Below, one piece after another: positions 1-10,304 of a DNA stretch of 22,519 nt; within the stretch, counting starts at the first letter, position 1; each line of letters starts with the position of its first letter. Where the stretch lies: the NCBI GenBank assembly GCA_040758525.1, contig JBFLVQ010000074.1, forward strand, positions 1 through 22,519, given 5' to 3'. The DNA is from JBFLVQ01 sp040758525 (GTDB taxonomy: Bacteria; Acidobacteriota; Blastocatellia; Chloracidobacteriales; JADJPF01). The notes beneath the pieces are model-generated. The model did not search any database and was not told where the DNA came from. It saw only the letters and a program-made list of their open reading frames with translations. A program made the translations under genes and the position numbers.

Positions 1-232
1 GACGTATATTCACCTCCTCACTCTTCAGTGCATAGATGATCTCTTCTGGTTGTACAAAACAGTTATGAGTAATTTCAGTAGTTTCTTTGCTGCGCACCAT
101 TGTCTGCTGAGTAGGTATAGCCGCTTGACTGGCAGTAAAAAACCGGATAATAAAACTGCAGATAATCACTATGCCAAATCCAATAGTAAAACCAATTGCA
201 AATCCAATTACTCGTGTCTTCCAATATCTCAT
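1..232 (-). CDS. Small membrane-anchored protein, partial (C-terminus beyond window), last visible gene of the envelope operon
   Basis: The frame is open from an ATG at 232 to the left edge, giving 77 codons without a stop. The start has an AAGAGG ribosome-binding sequence four bases upstream. The N-terminus begins MRYWKTRV and is followed by one long hydrophobic segment (about residues 8-33, rich in Ile, Phe and Gly), then a polar Thr/Gln/Glu-rich stretch. This predicts a single N-terminal membrane anchor with an extracytoplasmic body. It starts 14 nt after the stop of the giant TPR gene on the same strand, so it is almost certainly co-transcribed with it. The family cannot be named from 77 residues. 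A plus-strand reading frame over the same bases (50-271) is a shadow. Confidence 0.7.
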   Translation of the reverse strand, partial: MRYWKTRVIGFAIGFTIGFGIVIICSFIIRFFTASQAAIPTQQTMVRSKETTEITHNCFVQPEEIIYALKSEEVNIR

Positions 233-246
233 ATAACCTCTTATTG

Positions 247-3200
247 TCACCGTTGCGCGATAAGTCCTTGAGTGATCGTAAGCAGTGGCAATTGTTTATC
301 TGCTTGCTGCTTCTGTAAGGCTAGTAATTGCTCTATACGTTGCTCAATCTTATGTTTCTCTGCTGTTGTATAGACTAGCGCCATCCTACTCCTCTGATAA
401 TTAATAGCATTGCTGAAATTGCCTGTCTGCTCACAGGCTCGTGAGAGCAATTCGAATAGCTCTAGTCGTGCAACTTGCCAACGTCTAGTTAGTCGCGCTT
501 CCATAGATTGATAGGCATGCGTTGACCTTAACGGCTCAGTCTCTATATCAAGAGATTTCTCGGATGTTGTAGTTGTATTATTTTCTACTTTCTTCAACTC
601 TGAATCTGTCTCGGCAAGCTTGAGAGCTGCTCTTGGTTGATCCATTAGAGCATATAGTCGTATTACCTGACGTAGCGACTCTTCTTCACCAAATGCCTGT
701 ATAACACCTTTCTGATCAATCGCCAACATACTAATAAAAGTAGTCAAGGCATTTTCTTGATGACCACTGCGAAGCTCTGCCAGAGCACGATAAAATTTCA
801 GATAAGGATTTGGACAAATGGTCTCTGTCTGTTTAATAATTTTGATCGACTCTGTATTGTTTCCTGCAGCAAGTAAATATGTAGCTCTTACTGCATTGAT
901 CATCTCTGGATCATTTGCCAAAAGCGCACGATTTTCTAGTAATGTCCATAGATCTTGTTGTAAACCGATAATCTCTGGGGCAAGCCAAATCGCTTGCCAG
1001 CGAGTCTGTCGATGAATACTTCGATCAACTATCAACGCAGCAAGATAAGATGCCGCAGCATCAGTCTGCTTGCTTATACCTAATAGTCGGATCAGTTCGA
1101 TACGGCTTGCCTCATCATTAGGATCAAGAGTAAGTAGTTGCTTGCGATAATCTATTGCTGCATTAAAGTGGCCATATTCGACGGTAATTTCAGCCGCCAG
1201 CTTTATCGCTTCACCATAACTGATCTCATTAATAGGCCCTGGCTTTTCAATGGTGTCTGCGACAGCTCGTGTCTTTATCCAAGAGAAAGCTTGCAACTTT
1301 GCTATTGCTGATGCTTCTGTCTCCTGCTGGCTAAGTTCAATCATCAAGTTAAGAAGTTGGAAACCTCCAGCAGTATCACCTTTCTCAAAAGCACGACGTG
1401 CAAGTCCAATAAAGTAGGAGGCTCGATACTGTTCTAAGGCGATAAATCGTTCGTAAGCAGCTTGCAATAGGGCTTCTGCTGCTACAGTGTGACCTTCACT
1501 CTTTAGCATTGTAACAGCATGATTCAATCGCTCAATTTCAGGCGCTTGGATCTTCTTTATATTTGGCAATGTCTCTATACCGGTAAGCAACAGTAATCCC
1601 TTCATTGCTTGTGCGATTTTGCCGTTGTGTAATTCCATTCTTGCTCTAGCAAGTCGTAACCATTCAGGACGTAGATAACGACGATGCAGTTCTGATTCGA
1701 TATCACTGATCAGTTTAAGCGCCTCAGCCGTCTTGTGTTGCTCTATTAGATAGGCGAGATATGCCTTCTGCCATTCGAAACGCTCACTATCTGGCTCCTC
1801 TGTATTAAAACCGATGCTATGTTCATAAGTATTTTCGGCTTCACTGATACTTTGAAAATCCTGTAGGTGTTCCGTGTATTGATAATCATAATTGCTACCA
1901 GATAAGCCACTGCTAGCATCGATTAATATCTGATAGAAACTTGATAGTTGGTTATGGGGAAGAAGATCATCTGTTATTAACATCTCTGCTAACTTTGTAT
2001 CACCTGCAACTGCCTGACAAAGTTTATGGAAGTAGCTGATCTTCTCTGCTTCTGTACTATTCTTGTTGAAGGAATTATTAAGCGCACTAATCAATGGCTT
2101 GTAGTGTTCGAAACTCTCATCATCATTGTTGTCATAATCGCTCTTTCTAAATTGATTTAAGTAAGATACAGCTATAGGAAAAAGCTGTTCTTGTGCTGTT
2201 TTTGCCAATCCATATTTGGTTAGTGTATTGAGATAAAGGATAACATTATCTATTGCTGGTGGCTCTTTCGCTGCATTGGCAGAGATTAGTTTTGACCATT
2301 CCTCTAAAGCCTTACGCTTATCACCTAATAACAGATAGGCAACACCTAAATCATTAATGATAGTATAGTCTTCTGGCAGTGCTTCACGAGCCAGTAATAG
2401 ATGCGGCAGTGCTTGTCGTGGATTATTTTGTTGCAGATACCAACGTGCCAATCTTAACTGTTCGCTATGGTCTTTCGGCCTATTTTCGATCATTGCTAAC
2501 AGCAGTGCATGTGACCTACTATTCTGTTGCTGCTCTGGGTATGCTAGGTAGAGCCAGCGGCCATAATTTTCTGCCATATGGTACCATTCATCGCCGCTGA
2601 GATGCTTATTGGTACCCAGCTTTTGTGTGATCATCTCACCAATGGTCTTGTACTGAAGCACATCTAGAAAATAACTCTCCTGTGATGGTGTGAACTCATT
2701 GAAAGCAAGGCTTGCTTGTGCATTACGAGAAAGTTTCCAAGTAACCGGAAAAGGTGCATTGCTGATTGCTTCGTGTGTGAGTTCCTTTTCACCTTTTAAG
2801 ATCAAAAAATTGATCAGTTGTAGATGATATGGAGAAGGATTCTGCAAACATTGACGTAACTCTTTTTTACCTTCATCTCCACGTTCATAAAGGATCTCGA
2901 AATAACGTGCTACTAAAGAGTTATCACTTGAGCTCGATTTCAAACTCAATTTTGCATAATAGTTTCTCAACGCTTGTAGCTCTTTCTCTTGATCTTCAAG
3001 AAGGCGTGCAGTCTCAGCAATCAATCGTTCACACTCTAATAAATCATTAATCTTGCCATTGTTGCGTCGTTCCTCAAGCAATTCTAGCGCGCGATGGTAA
3101 TTACCACGTTGTATATATAGATCAATTACTGAGCTGCCTGTATTATCTGCTGCCATCCTTCGTGATAGTAGTATCTTCTCATCAAGCTCGGCAAAACCAG

Positions 3201-6200
3201 CAAGATAACAGAGATTGCTCAGTAGACTAATAGTTCCATGTTGATCCTGTTGTGCGATAGCTGTTGTTATATATCTATCTAGCTCTTTGTAGAGTGCTGC
3301 CAGTTCTACACCTGTTGCCTGCTCTGCGGTGATGCCTCCGATTGCTTGTGGCATCGCTCCATCTATTACTTGTAGCAGTTCGCGAGCCTTACCTGCTGCT
3401 AGGTTATTGTTACGCTGTGACTCTTGTATCAACTTTTCCCGTAATACCCAAAACTTCTCTAAGATCTTGTCTAGACCATCTTCATAACGTACGGTACGAA
3501 CATAACCAGTAATCTCTGCAGAGTTGAGTCGGTGTTGATAAGGATCTTGTAGAAAAGCATCAAGAGCTTTGCGGTAGAGTTCAATTGATTTGGCTCTTTC
3601 TTTAGTCTGCAGTTGCTCAGCCTCAGCAAACTGATCACGTACCGTATGCTTTTTAGGCGGCTCTTCCGGTGGTAGCTTCTCATGCGCTATCTCGGCTGCT
3701 TCACGATGACGACCAGCTTTTTGCAATACCTCAACAATTCGTTTAAAGTATCTAGGATCTTCATTGGTTAGCTCAACGGCTTTATTCAAAGCATCCAACG
3801 CAGCATTATAATCTGCTATCTTCACACAAGCTTCTGCAAGTGCATCATAGAGTTCTACCATTCCAGGCTGATTGTCGATAGCATTATGGTAATTCTCAAC
3901 CGCACATAAGAAATTGCCCTTGGCCTCACAAATACGTGCTAGTACTAGATTCCAGCGATAATTCTTGTAAGCCTGCCTAGCCGTCTCCTGATAGTAGTTA
4001 AATAATACTTCTGCACCACCATAACGCTGTGCATATTCTAGTGCCGCATCCAACTTCTCTTGATCATCAGGATCACGATTAATGATTTCTATATGTTGTT
4101 CAATAGCAGCACGATAATCTTTGAGCTTGGTAAAGGCTATGATCATCTTCTCGCGTAGTTCTGCGATCTCAGCCTGCAACTCTTTTACATCGGTATAATA
4201 ACTTTTGATCTCATCAATGGTTTCTCGAAAGGCTTGATTGAGCGTAGCTCGGTCTGAGTTGATCACACAAACTCTCGACAGTTCGTGGAAGAGATCAATA
4301 TTTAATCTATTCTCCCTATGCAGTTGTGTAAGTACTATCTGAGCATCGCGAGGACGATTCATATTTAGATAACAGAGTGCGAGTTTGCGAGCAAAATGGT
4401 AGTGAAACCGCCCTTTCCCTTGCGCTAAACCCTGCTGCAATACACGCATACTGCTCTCTCGCATTCCTAAACGCCAATAATAATCGGTTACTTCATTAAG
4501 CACCCCATAGTTGTTAGGAAACCTTGTCACCAGACTATGCAAGATCGTAGCGGCAGCATTGCGATTACCTGCTTTGCTGTAGACATCTGCAAGCTGTAAT
4601 TGATAAGAGATCGCATAACGATAAGTCTTTGCTGCTTGTGCCAGACGCTCTAATACAACGGTTTCACCATTGTATTCATTCTCTTCTGCAAAGATTTCGC
4701 GTATACGCTCAAGAAAATCCTGCTCGCTGTTGTGTTTGATCTCCCGCTGTAGCAACGTAGCAGCATCATTCCATCGATCTGCTTCCCTGAGAAATTCTAC
4801 ATAGCCAAGAATTAATGCTGGTCGATCTCTTCTCCTCTGTAACTCATATGCAAATGCGTTATCAAGTTGCTGAGAGATACCTGAGCGTTGACAAAGAGTG
4901 ACCAACCTACTCCTTGCCTGTCTATGCTCTGGCTCATTTTCATCAAGTGCTTTTACATATTCATAGAGTGCTTCACGAACTTTATGTTTAGCCTCTAATA
5001 TTGCACCTGCCTGAAATGCATAGAGTCGCTCATTGTTCATATATTTGCGCAGTCCCATAATTGTGTGTAACGCATCATCATATTGGAAATAGTCCCAATA
5101 AACTGTGGCAGTATTGAGATAGGTCTCTTGATCACCACTGCCAAGCTTGATCAACTCTTCCCATTCTGCTTTGGCACCACGGTAATCTCCTAATTCTGCC
5201 TGAATCTCTCCTGCACGAGTGCGACTATCAATCGAAGCTGGCATTGCTTCAGCAAGATTGTGTTGTACAGCAGCAGCTTCTTCTAGGAATTTGCGATTGT
5301 GTTGACCAAATGAGCGTGTCAAGGTAACCAATCGTCCAGCAAACTCTGAACGATTTGGGTAAAGCCTGTTCAGTTCTCGATAAGCATCAATTGCTTCTTC
5401 GAAATTTGATAACCAGATTGCTGCATCAGCACGGAAAAGTTTATAAGGGAGTGTTGTTAGCCGCTCTGTGTCTGACCTTGTATTTGATTCAATAATATTA
5501 TAAGCACGACTTAAATAGGTACGCAGCTCTCGTTTGCTAGCTAAATGTTCAAGAAACTGTCTCCTCATTTCGTATGATTCAAAGTAGTACTGTGCCAACA
5601 GATTCTGCCATTCCTGCCACTGATTATTGGCCTGATAATATTTTAACAGTCCATTAACAAACACGATATTATGAGGAAAACGGTGATGTGCAAAACTATA
5701 TAGACCTAGATAAAGATTCTTTTGAAAATTATCTGGATATGAAGAGTAGCTAGCAGAGTCGATGAATTGGGTTAGATAGCTCTCTATCTCAGTAGATTCT
5801 AACTTCATTAATAATTCGCGTGAAAATTGAGCAAACTCTTCCTTACGCTCATGCCTGATAAACCAGCGTGCCATACGATCGTGCCAAATCATGGTAGGAA
5901 ACTGTTTGAGTGCTTGCTGGTAGACTTTCAACTCTTCTTCTACCAGGTTAGTTTGACCCAGCCATTGTAGCATTTGTTCGTAAAGACCCTGTTCATCTGG
6001 ATATTTTTTGATCTCGTTGCTATAGAGTGCCAATATCTCGGTAGTAAGGTTTTCGCGTGCCAGTGATGCTACATAACGTGCTAGTACAACATCATAATCT
6101 ACCGTCTCGGTTGGTTTTAATAAACTATAGGGTTGTTGGCTAGTCTCTTCATACGAGTCATATGAATAACTGCTTAGATCTACTTCATCACTCTCATCTC

Positions 6201-7923
6201 TAATATTGATACCAGCATTAGATGTCGGTGGATAACTGCTAACTACTGGAGCACCTTCTACATTAGACAAGATAGGCATAAGCCATTGACCAGGGTTACG
6301 ATGCTTTCCTAAATAGTCCATTATACGCAGATAGATTTCGCGCTCTTCTTTATACTTCTCTAGCCGTATATAACAGTCTGCAAGTTTTATAGCCACTTCT
6401 GGAAACCGTGTGGCTTTCTGGTATCGTTGCTCAAATTCATTAAGCGCTTCTAACGCTATCTTTGACTCACCATTCGCAGAATAAAATTGCACAATATCCA
6501 GATACATCTGAGCCAATTCTGGAGATGTTGGATACTCTTGCTTGTAAGCAATAAAGATTCGGTATGCAGCAGCCCGATTTAGATATTTAGCAGCAATACG
6601 TTGCTCTAATTCAAACTCTTCTTTAGGCGCTGTATCTGACATTAATAATGAGAGGATTCCACCAATTATTCCTGGATGTGGATCGGCAGTAGCAATATCT
6701 TGATAGAACTGCAGATCACCTTTTGTCAGCGCACTTTTTTTGTATCTTGCCTCGATCAGTAATCGAAACATATGATAGAGCACTTTTGCACGCAATTCGC
6801 TACCAGGCTTTAATTCACCTTGTAGATAGAGTGTGTAGAGAAACCGTGTAGCGATCTCACCATAGCCAGTCGTAATCAGAATATCAGCAATTGCAGCAAG
6901 TTCGTGTGGTTGCCAGCGTATACCACGTGCTGCTCTTGCTTTCTCAAGCTGTACAAAAGTCTCTGGAGAAAAGTCATAATCATGTTTGGAGAAATGGAGC
7001 AGGCGAATTGCCAGTTCATAATCAGTGGGATTGCGATTAAAGGCCTGTTTCAGTTCACGGCCATAAGCACGATAGCGATCATGGTCACTAAGAAAACTGT
7101 AGAATTTGTTTGTTAAATCTTCTCGCCAACAAGGATCGAAAGCTTTTACATAAACCCTCTCAGCCTCCTTCTCATTATCCATAGTAATAAGTAGCTCAAC
7201 CTCTTTCTCAAGCAGGTAGATCTTTTGATCTGGGAACTGAGCTTTATATTGACGTAGAGTCTCTAGTGCTTCCTGATAATGTTCTTCCTCTTTCAGCTTT
7301 TCGATGTATTGATCAATGACTTCAAATACAGATGGATCATGTTTAATGATCTGTTGATAGAAAGCTGACTGTAAATATTTGCTCAAACGGTGCACTCTCG
7401 CTAACTCGATCAATTGCCGCAAGATCTCTGCACGTTCTACTCCAGATGATGGCAAGAGACACTTTTCCAGTACTTCTGCTTGTTTTGCAAACTGCGCTGT
7501 TCTACCGTAAAAATCGGCTAAATAGACTAATGCCGAAACACTCTGTTGGTTTAGTTCAACGTAGTGCGCTAGTCTCTTTTCTGCTTGTGCAAAATCGCCC
7601 AACTGTTCATCGAGTTGTGCTAATTGTTGGTAGATCTCTGCATCATCAGGATACTTCTTGAGCAGATCGACAAGTCGATTATGTGCCTCCATAGTTGGGT
7701 AAGAGACCAGCGCTTGTGTGCCAAAGAATTCTGTACGTGTATAGAGCGCCGATTCGATCTGCTCTCTCTTTTCATCCTTTATCTTATCGTCTTTAATGGC
7801 ACTCGCTTTGTTAGTTTCAGCATCAGCAGCAGCTTGTTGAGGAACAAGCAGTGTAGCCGCCAGACATAGTGCTAGTGCAACTATAGCCAACAATTTTGGT
7901 ACACTAAGGCCAGTTTTTTTCAT
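247..7923 (-). CDS. Giant secreted tetratricopeptide-repeat protein (2558 aa)
   Basis: A Sec signal peptide is visible: basic residues at 2-3 and 10, a hydrophobic core at about 11-27, and a likely cleavage near residue 35 after AAADA. The rest is almost entirely helix-turn-helix repeats of TPR type, with Gly/Ala at turn positions and Tyr/Ala packing residues. Clear examples begin near residues 93, 1354 and 1853. A low-complexity Ser/Tyr/acidic linker at about 558-608 breaks the solenoid into a shorter N-terminal and a much longer C-terminal part. Another acidic stretch lies near residues 2010-2045. No catalytic domain is apparent. TPR solenoids are protein-binding scaffolds, so a periplasmic or cell-surface scaffold is the natural inference. 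The ATG at 7923 overlaps the TGA of the VIT/VWA gene (ATGA), which implies translational coupling. Only a weak GGGG precedes it. Partners are probably the neighbouring operon products. Confidence 0.9.
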   Translation of the reverse strand: MKKTGLSVPKLLAIVALALCLAATLLVPQQAAADAETNKASAIKDDKIKDEKREQIESALYTRTEFFGTQALVSYPTMEAHNRLVDLLKKYPDDAEIYQQLAQLDEQLGDFAQAEKRLAHYVELNQQSVSALVYLADFYGRTAQFAKQAEVLEKCLLPSSGVERAEILRQLIELARVHRLSKYLQSAFYQQIIKHDPSVFEVIDQYIEKLKEEEHYQEALETLRQYKAQFPDQKIYLLEKEVELLITMDNEKEAERVYVKAFDPCWREDLTNKFYSFLSDHDRYRAYGRELKQAFNRNPTDYELAIRLLHFSKHDYDFSPETFVQLEKARAARGIRWQPHELAAIADILITTGYGEIATRFLYTLYLQGELKPGSELRAKVLYHMFRLLIEARYKKSALTKGDLQFYQDIATADPHPGIIGGILSLLMSDTAPKEEFELEQRIAAKYLNRAAAYRIFIAYKQEYPTSPELAQMYLDIVQFYSANGESKIALEALNEFEQRYQKATRFPEVAIKLADCYIRLEKYKEEREIYLRIMDYLGKHRNPGQWLMPILSNVEGAPVVSSYPPTSNAGINIRDESDEVDLSSYSYDSYEETSQQPYSLLKPTETVDYDVVLARYVASLARENLTTEILALYSNEIKKYPDEQGLYEQMLQWLGQTNLVEEELKVYQQALKQFPTMIWHDRMARWFIRHERKEEFAQFSRELLMKLESTEIESYLTQFIDSASYSSYPDNFQKNLYLGLYSFAHHRFPHNIVFVNGLLKYYQANNQWQEWQNLLAQYYFESYEMRRQFLEHLASKRELRTYLSRAYNIIESNTRSDTERLTTLPYKLFRADAAIWLSNFEEAIDAYRELNRLYPNRSEFAGRLVTLTRSFGQHNRKFLEEAAAVQHNLAEAMPASIDSRTRAGEIQAELGDYRGAKAEWEELIKLGSGDQETYLNTATVYWDYFQYDDALHTIMGLRKYMNNERLYAFQAGAILEAKHKVREALYEYVKALDENEPEHRQARSRLVTLCQRSGISQQLDNAFAYELQRRRDRPALILGYVEFLREADRWNDAATLLQREIKHNSEQDFLERIREIFAEENEYNGETVVLERLAQAAKTYRYAISYQLQLADVYSKAGNRNAAATILHSLVTRFPNNYGVLNEVTDYYWRLGMRESSMRVLQQGLAQGKGRFHYHFARKLALCYLNMNRPRDAQIVLTQLHRENRLNIDLFHELSRVCVINSDRATLNQAFRETIDEIKSYYTDVKELQAEIAELREKMIIAFTKLKDYRAAIEQHIEIINRDPDDQEKLDAALEYAQRYGGAEVLFNYYQETARQAYKNYRWNLVLARICEAKGNFLCAVENYHNAIDNQPGMVELYDALAEACVKIADYNAALDALNKAVELTNEDPRYFKRIVEVLQKAGRHREAAEIAHEKLPPEEPPKKHTVRDQFAEAEQLQTKERAKSIELYRKALDAFLQDPYQHRLNSAEITGYVRTVRYEDGLDKILEKFWVLREKLIQESQRNNNLAAGKARELLQVIDGAMPQAIGGITAEQATGVELAALYKELDRYITTAIAQQDQHGTISLLSNLCYLAGFAELDEKILLSRRMAADNTGSSVIDLYIQRGNYHRALELLEERRNNGKINDLLECERLIAETARLLEDQEKELQALRNYYAKLSLKSSSSDNSLVARYFEILYERGDEGKKELRQCLQNPSPYHLQLINFLILKGEKELTHEAISNAPFPVTWKLSRNAQASLAFNEFTPSQESYFLDVLQYKTIGEMITQKLGTNKHLSGDEWYHMAENYGRWLYLAYPEQQQNSRSHALLLAMIENRPKDHSEQLRLARWYLQQNNPRQALPHLLLAREALPEDYTIINDLGVAYLLLGDKRKALEEWSKLISANAAKEPPAIDNVILYLNTLTKYGLAKTAQEQLFPIAVSYLNQFRKSDYDNNDDESFEHYKPLISALNNSFNKNSTEAEKISYFHKLCQAVAGDTKLAEMLITDDLLPHNQLSSFYQILIDASSGLSGSNYDYQYTEHLQDFQSISEAENTYEHSIGFNTEEPDSERFEWQKAYLAYLIEQHKTAEALKLISDIESELHRRYLRPEWLRLARARMELHNGKIAQAMKGLLLLTGIETLPNIKKIQAPEIERLNHAVTMLKSEGHTVAAEALLQAAYERFIALEQYRASYFIGLARRAFEKGDTAGGFQLLNLMIELSQQETEASAIAKLQAFSWIKTRAVADTIEKPGPINEISYGEAIKLAAEITVEYGHFNAAIDYRKQLLTLDPNDEASRIELIRLLGISKQTDAAASYLAALIVDRSIHRQTRWQAIWLAPEIIGLQQDLWTLLENRALLANDPEMINAVRATYLLAAGNNTESIKIIKQTETICPNPYLKFYRALAELRSGHQENALTTFISMLAIDQKGVIQAFGEEESLRQVIRLYALMDQPRAALKLAETDSELKKVENNTTTTSEKSLDIETEPLRSTHAYQSMEARLTRRWQVARLELFELLSRACEQTGNFSNAINYQRSRMALVYTTAEKHKIEQRIEQLLALQKQQADKQLPLLTITQGLIAQR

Positions 7924-10295
7924 AGACGCCCCACTACTTCTATGGCAATTTCCACACTCGATTGGTTATGAGCGAAATCCTCTGCGGCTACCGTTAGCAG
8001 ATACTGACCTGTTGCCAATCCTGCTGGGATCCGCAATCTTCCTATATTGATCTTCTCTTTCTGTGACCAGTAGAGTTCTACTGGCTGTGCACCATACATC
8101 TTTGCAATTAGTCTTGATGTGTCACGATCGGCAGCAGCCCGTATCAACAATTCATCGCCCGCCTTAACAACTTGTGTAGGTAACTGAACCTTCAGTTTTG
8201 GTGGATGACTGTCAATGACAAAACTCTTCTCTTCTTGGTAGCCATTACCAGTTTTATCAGTTAGCAATAAACGACAATGATATGTCCCATCTGGCATCCA
8301 AGCAGGGGCAAAAAATCTTGTCTCCCAGACATCTTCTACCGGCAGATATTTGAGTGGAAGTGTCTCTCCAAATGGTAGTACAACAAAGATAGATTTGATC
8401 GAAGCATCTGTTTTTACACGAATGACTGGATCGCCAGGTTGTATTAGCCTTGGACGTAGTAGTGCCCTGGGCGCTGCAATAAAGGCTGTATAGGGAGTGA
8501 CGAATTTATATTTTTGTGAAAGGCGTATGATCTCTGCAATATAGTCTTCCCGCTCACCGTGAATATCCATCTCATGCAATAACGCATCAACACGTGCGCG
8601 TGCCCACAATCGTGGTAGGTGAGCGTGTGTGTCATCAAAGTCGGGCAACAAGACAGTTCGAGAGAAGTTTATACGACGTTCTCCATATTGACCCTGCAGG
8701 CCAATGGTTGTCTGTGGCTGAGGTTTACGGTAACGTCCAACAAATCCACAACTAGCACCATCAAAGCCATGATCAAGATTAGTAGGATAGACTTGATAGA
8801 AATTTGCTTTGTCAGTAGCAACAAATTGCAACTGTTCGATACCGGGCTTACCAACATTATCGAAGAAGATCTTTAGTTTTGCAGAAATATTTTCCGTTTC
8901 GCGAGCTTGCTCGAAATAGCCCTGGCACCGCTCGGTCAGTTCTTGCAATAGCGCAGCATTAACATCACTGCCGATCCCAAATGCAAATAACCTAATACTC
9001 TCTGTGTTATTGAACACAGCAATTATTTTCTCTAGATCTGTTGTTCCTAGCGTAGCATTGGCATCAGAAATTAGTACGATACTACGATCATCAGATGGTA
9101 GTGTTGAGGCAAGTTCTAGACCTTTCAATAGTGCCTTCTTAATATCTGTTCCACTATAAAGTAATGAGCCCTTGATAAAGGCGAGTGCTCGTTCGACGTT
9201 CTCTGGCGTTGCTGGTAATGGTGTTTGAGATAATGCTAATACTTCTTCGTTAAATAGTAGAAGATGAAACTGATCTTGTGGTGTCAAGTTATGTAAGAAA
9301 TATTCTACTGCCTCTACTGCGCGTACTAACTTCTCGCCATGCATTGAGAGGGATGTATCAAGCATTAACACTAGATTGCGTGGCTGTGAGGGGAGTGGCT
9401 CTGCCTTGGTCTTCTCTTCGTTGAAGATAACCTTTGCCTCAAAATAACCATCTGGGTTATTAGCTGCCAATGTAGGATCTTTTAGATCATAAGCAGAAAT
9501 CTGTTCTGGAGCACGATAAGCAATAAATGAAAGTAGACTAGTTGGAATATCGATCTTGTAATCTAAAGAAAGGTCTTCTTGTAGAGCTATGTTTTTAGCA
9601 TGAAAATCGAACTCGTATTCATTAGGACTAAACTTGATCGTACGCATTGAATAGGTTTTAGAACGAAACTCTGGAGGCTGCAGTGGATATTCACTAACAA
9701 TATGTATATGCAGATTGAATTCTGCAACCTGCTGTGGATCGCCAAATGAAGGCTTCAATGGAAAACCGAAATGTGAGGCGAGACCTTCAATAGACAATAT
9801 CTCTGTATATTCCAATTCTAATCGCTTAGTACCATAGGATGGGATTGGAAAGACTTTTGCTGAGAAGGCTGATGTACCACCATGTTCATCGTCTTGCTGC
9901 AATAGGCCAGGATCAATCTGCTGCGCTTTAATCTCAGCATAGATCTCATTGGCTCTCCTTCTTTCCATAATCACACCTGGTATACGTGTGTCGCCATCCC
10001 AAACAGCAAAATCTGCAATAGTGGCTTCTCGTGGTAATGCGAATAGATATTTTCCTTCCAATATTTGGGCAACATGATTGTCAAAGATCTGTAGTACTTT
10101 CACATGGGCATGCTGATTGTCGATCTTTACATCAACATTCATCACTTGTAGTGAAAGTATCTGATCGTTTGGTTTTTCTTGTGAGGATGGTATTAGCACA
10201 CCAGATTGGGCCTGACTCAATTGCACAGAAAAATAGCAAGGAAGAAAGAGTAATAGACATATTGGCAATACCGCTGCCCTGCTTCTGATCTGCAT
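7920..10295 (-). CDS. Secreted VIT and von Willebrand factor A domain protein
   Basis: The protein has 791 residues. A signal peptide covers about 1-30 (hydrophobic core, end near AQA/S). A VIT (inter-alpha-trypsin-type) domain spans about 45-170, with typical features such as the FALPxEA segment near 85-91 and a glycine-poor beta-strand pattern. A VWA domain spans about 305-480 and its MIDAS is intact: DTSLS at 313-317 (D313, S315, S317), T383 in SGTD, and D411 in LISDA. The motif KFVTPYTAF at 597-605 is typical of the region after VWA in this family. Two beta-sandwich-like segments follow, at about 620-695 and 697-790. Members of this family bind divalent metal and protein ligands, but the ligand is unknown here. 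The gene begins 9 nt after the propeller gene stop and overlaps the TPR gene by 4 nt. A GAGAG ribosome site lies seven bases before the ATG. Confidence 0.92.
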   Translation of the reverse strand: MQIRSRAAVLPICLLLFLPCYFSVQLSQAQSGVLIPSSQEKPNDQILSLQVMNVDVKIDNQHAHVKVLQIFDNHVAQILEGKYLFALPREATIADFAVWDGDTRIPGVIMERRRANEIYAEIKAQQIDPGLLQQDDEHGGTSAFSAKVFPIPSYGTKRLELEYTEILSIEGLASHFGFPLKPSFGDPQQVAEFNLHIHIVSEYPLQPPEFRSKTYSMRTIKFSPNEYEFDFHAKNIALQEDLSLDYKIDIPTSLLSFIAYRAPEQISAYDLKDPTLAANNPDGYFEAKVIFNEEKTKAEPLPSQPRNLVLMLDTSLSMHGEKLVRAVEAVEYFLHNLTPQDQFHLLLFNEEVLALSQTPLPATPENVERALAFIKGSLLYSGTDIKKALLKGLELASTLPSDDRSIVLISDANATLGTTDLEKIIAVFNNTESIRLFAFGIGSDVNAALLQELTERCQGYFEQARETENISAKLKIFFDNVGKPGIEQLQFVATDKANFYQVYPTNLDHGFDGASCGFVGRYRKPQPQTTIGLQGQYGERRINFSRTVLLPDFDDTHAHLPRLWARARVDALLHEMDIHGEREDYIAEIIRLSQKYKFVTPYTAFIAAPRALLRPRLIQPGDPVIRVKTDASIKSIFVVLPFGETLPLKYLPVEDVWETRFFAPAWMPDGTYHCRLLLTDKTGNGYQEEKSFVIDSHPPKLKVQLPTQVVKAGDELLIRAAADRDTSRLIAKMYGAQPVELYWSQKEKINIGRLRIPAGLATGQYLLTVAAEDFAHNQSSVEIAIEVVGRL

Positions 10296-10304
10296 AACTA
10301 ACTC

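Noticed and set aside
2379..3050. Plus-strand frames inside the giant TPR gene
   Set aside because: They lie antisense to a continuous 2558-codon gene, have no ribosome sites and no family features.
8444..8876. Frames on both strands inside the VIT/VWA gene
   Set aside because: They overlap the well-supported VWA-containing frame; composition is random and no domain is visible.
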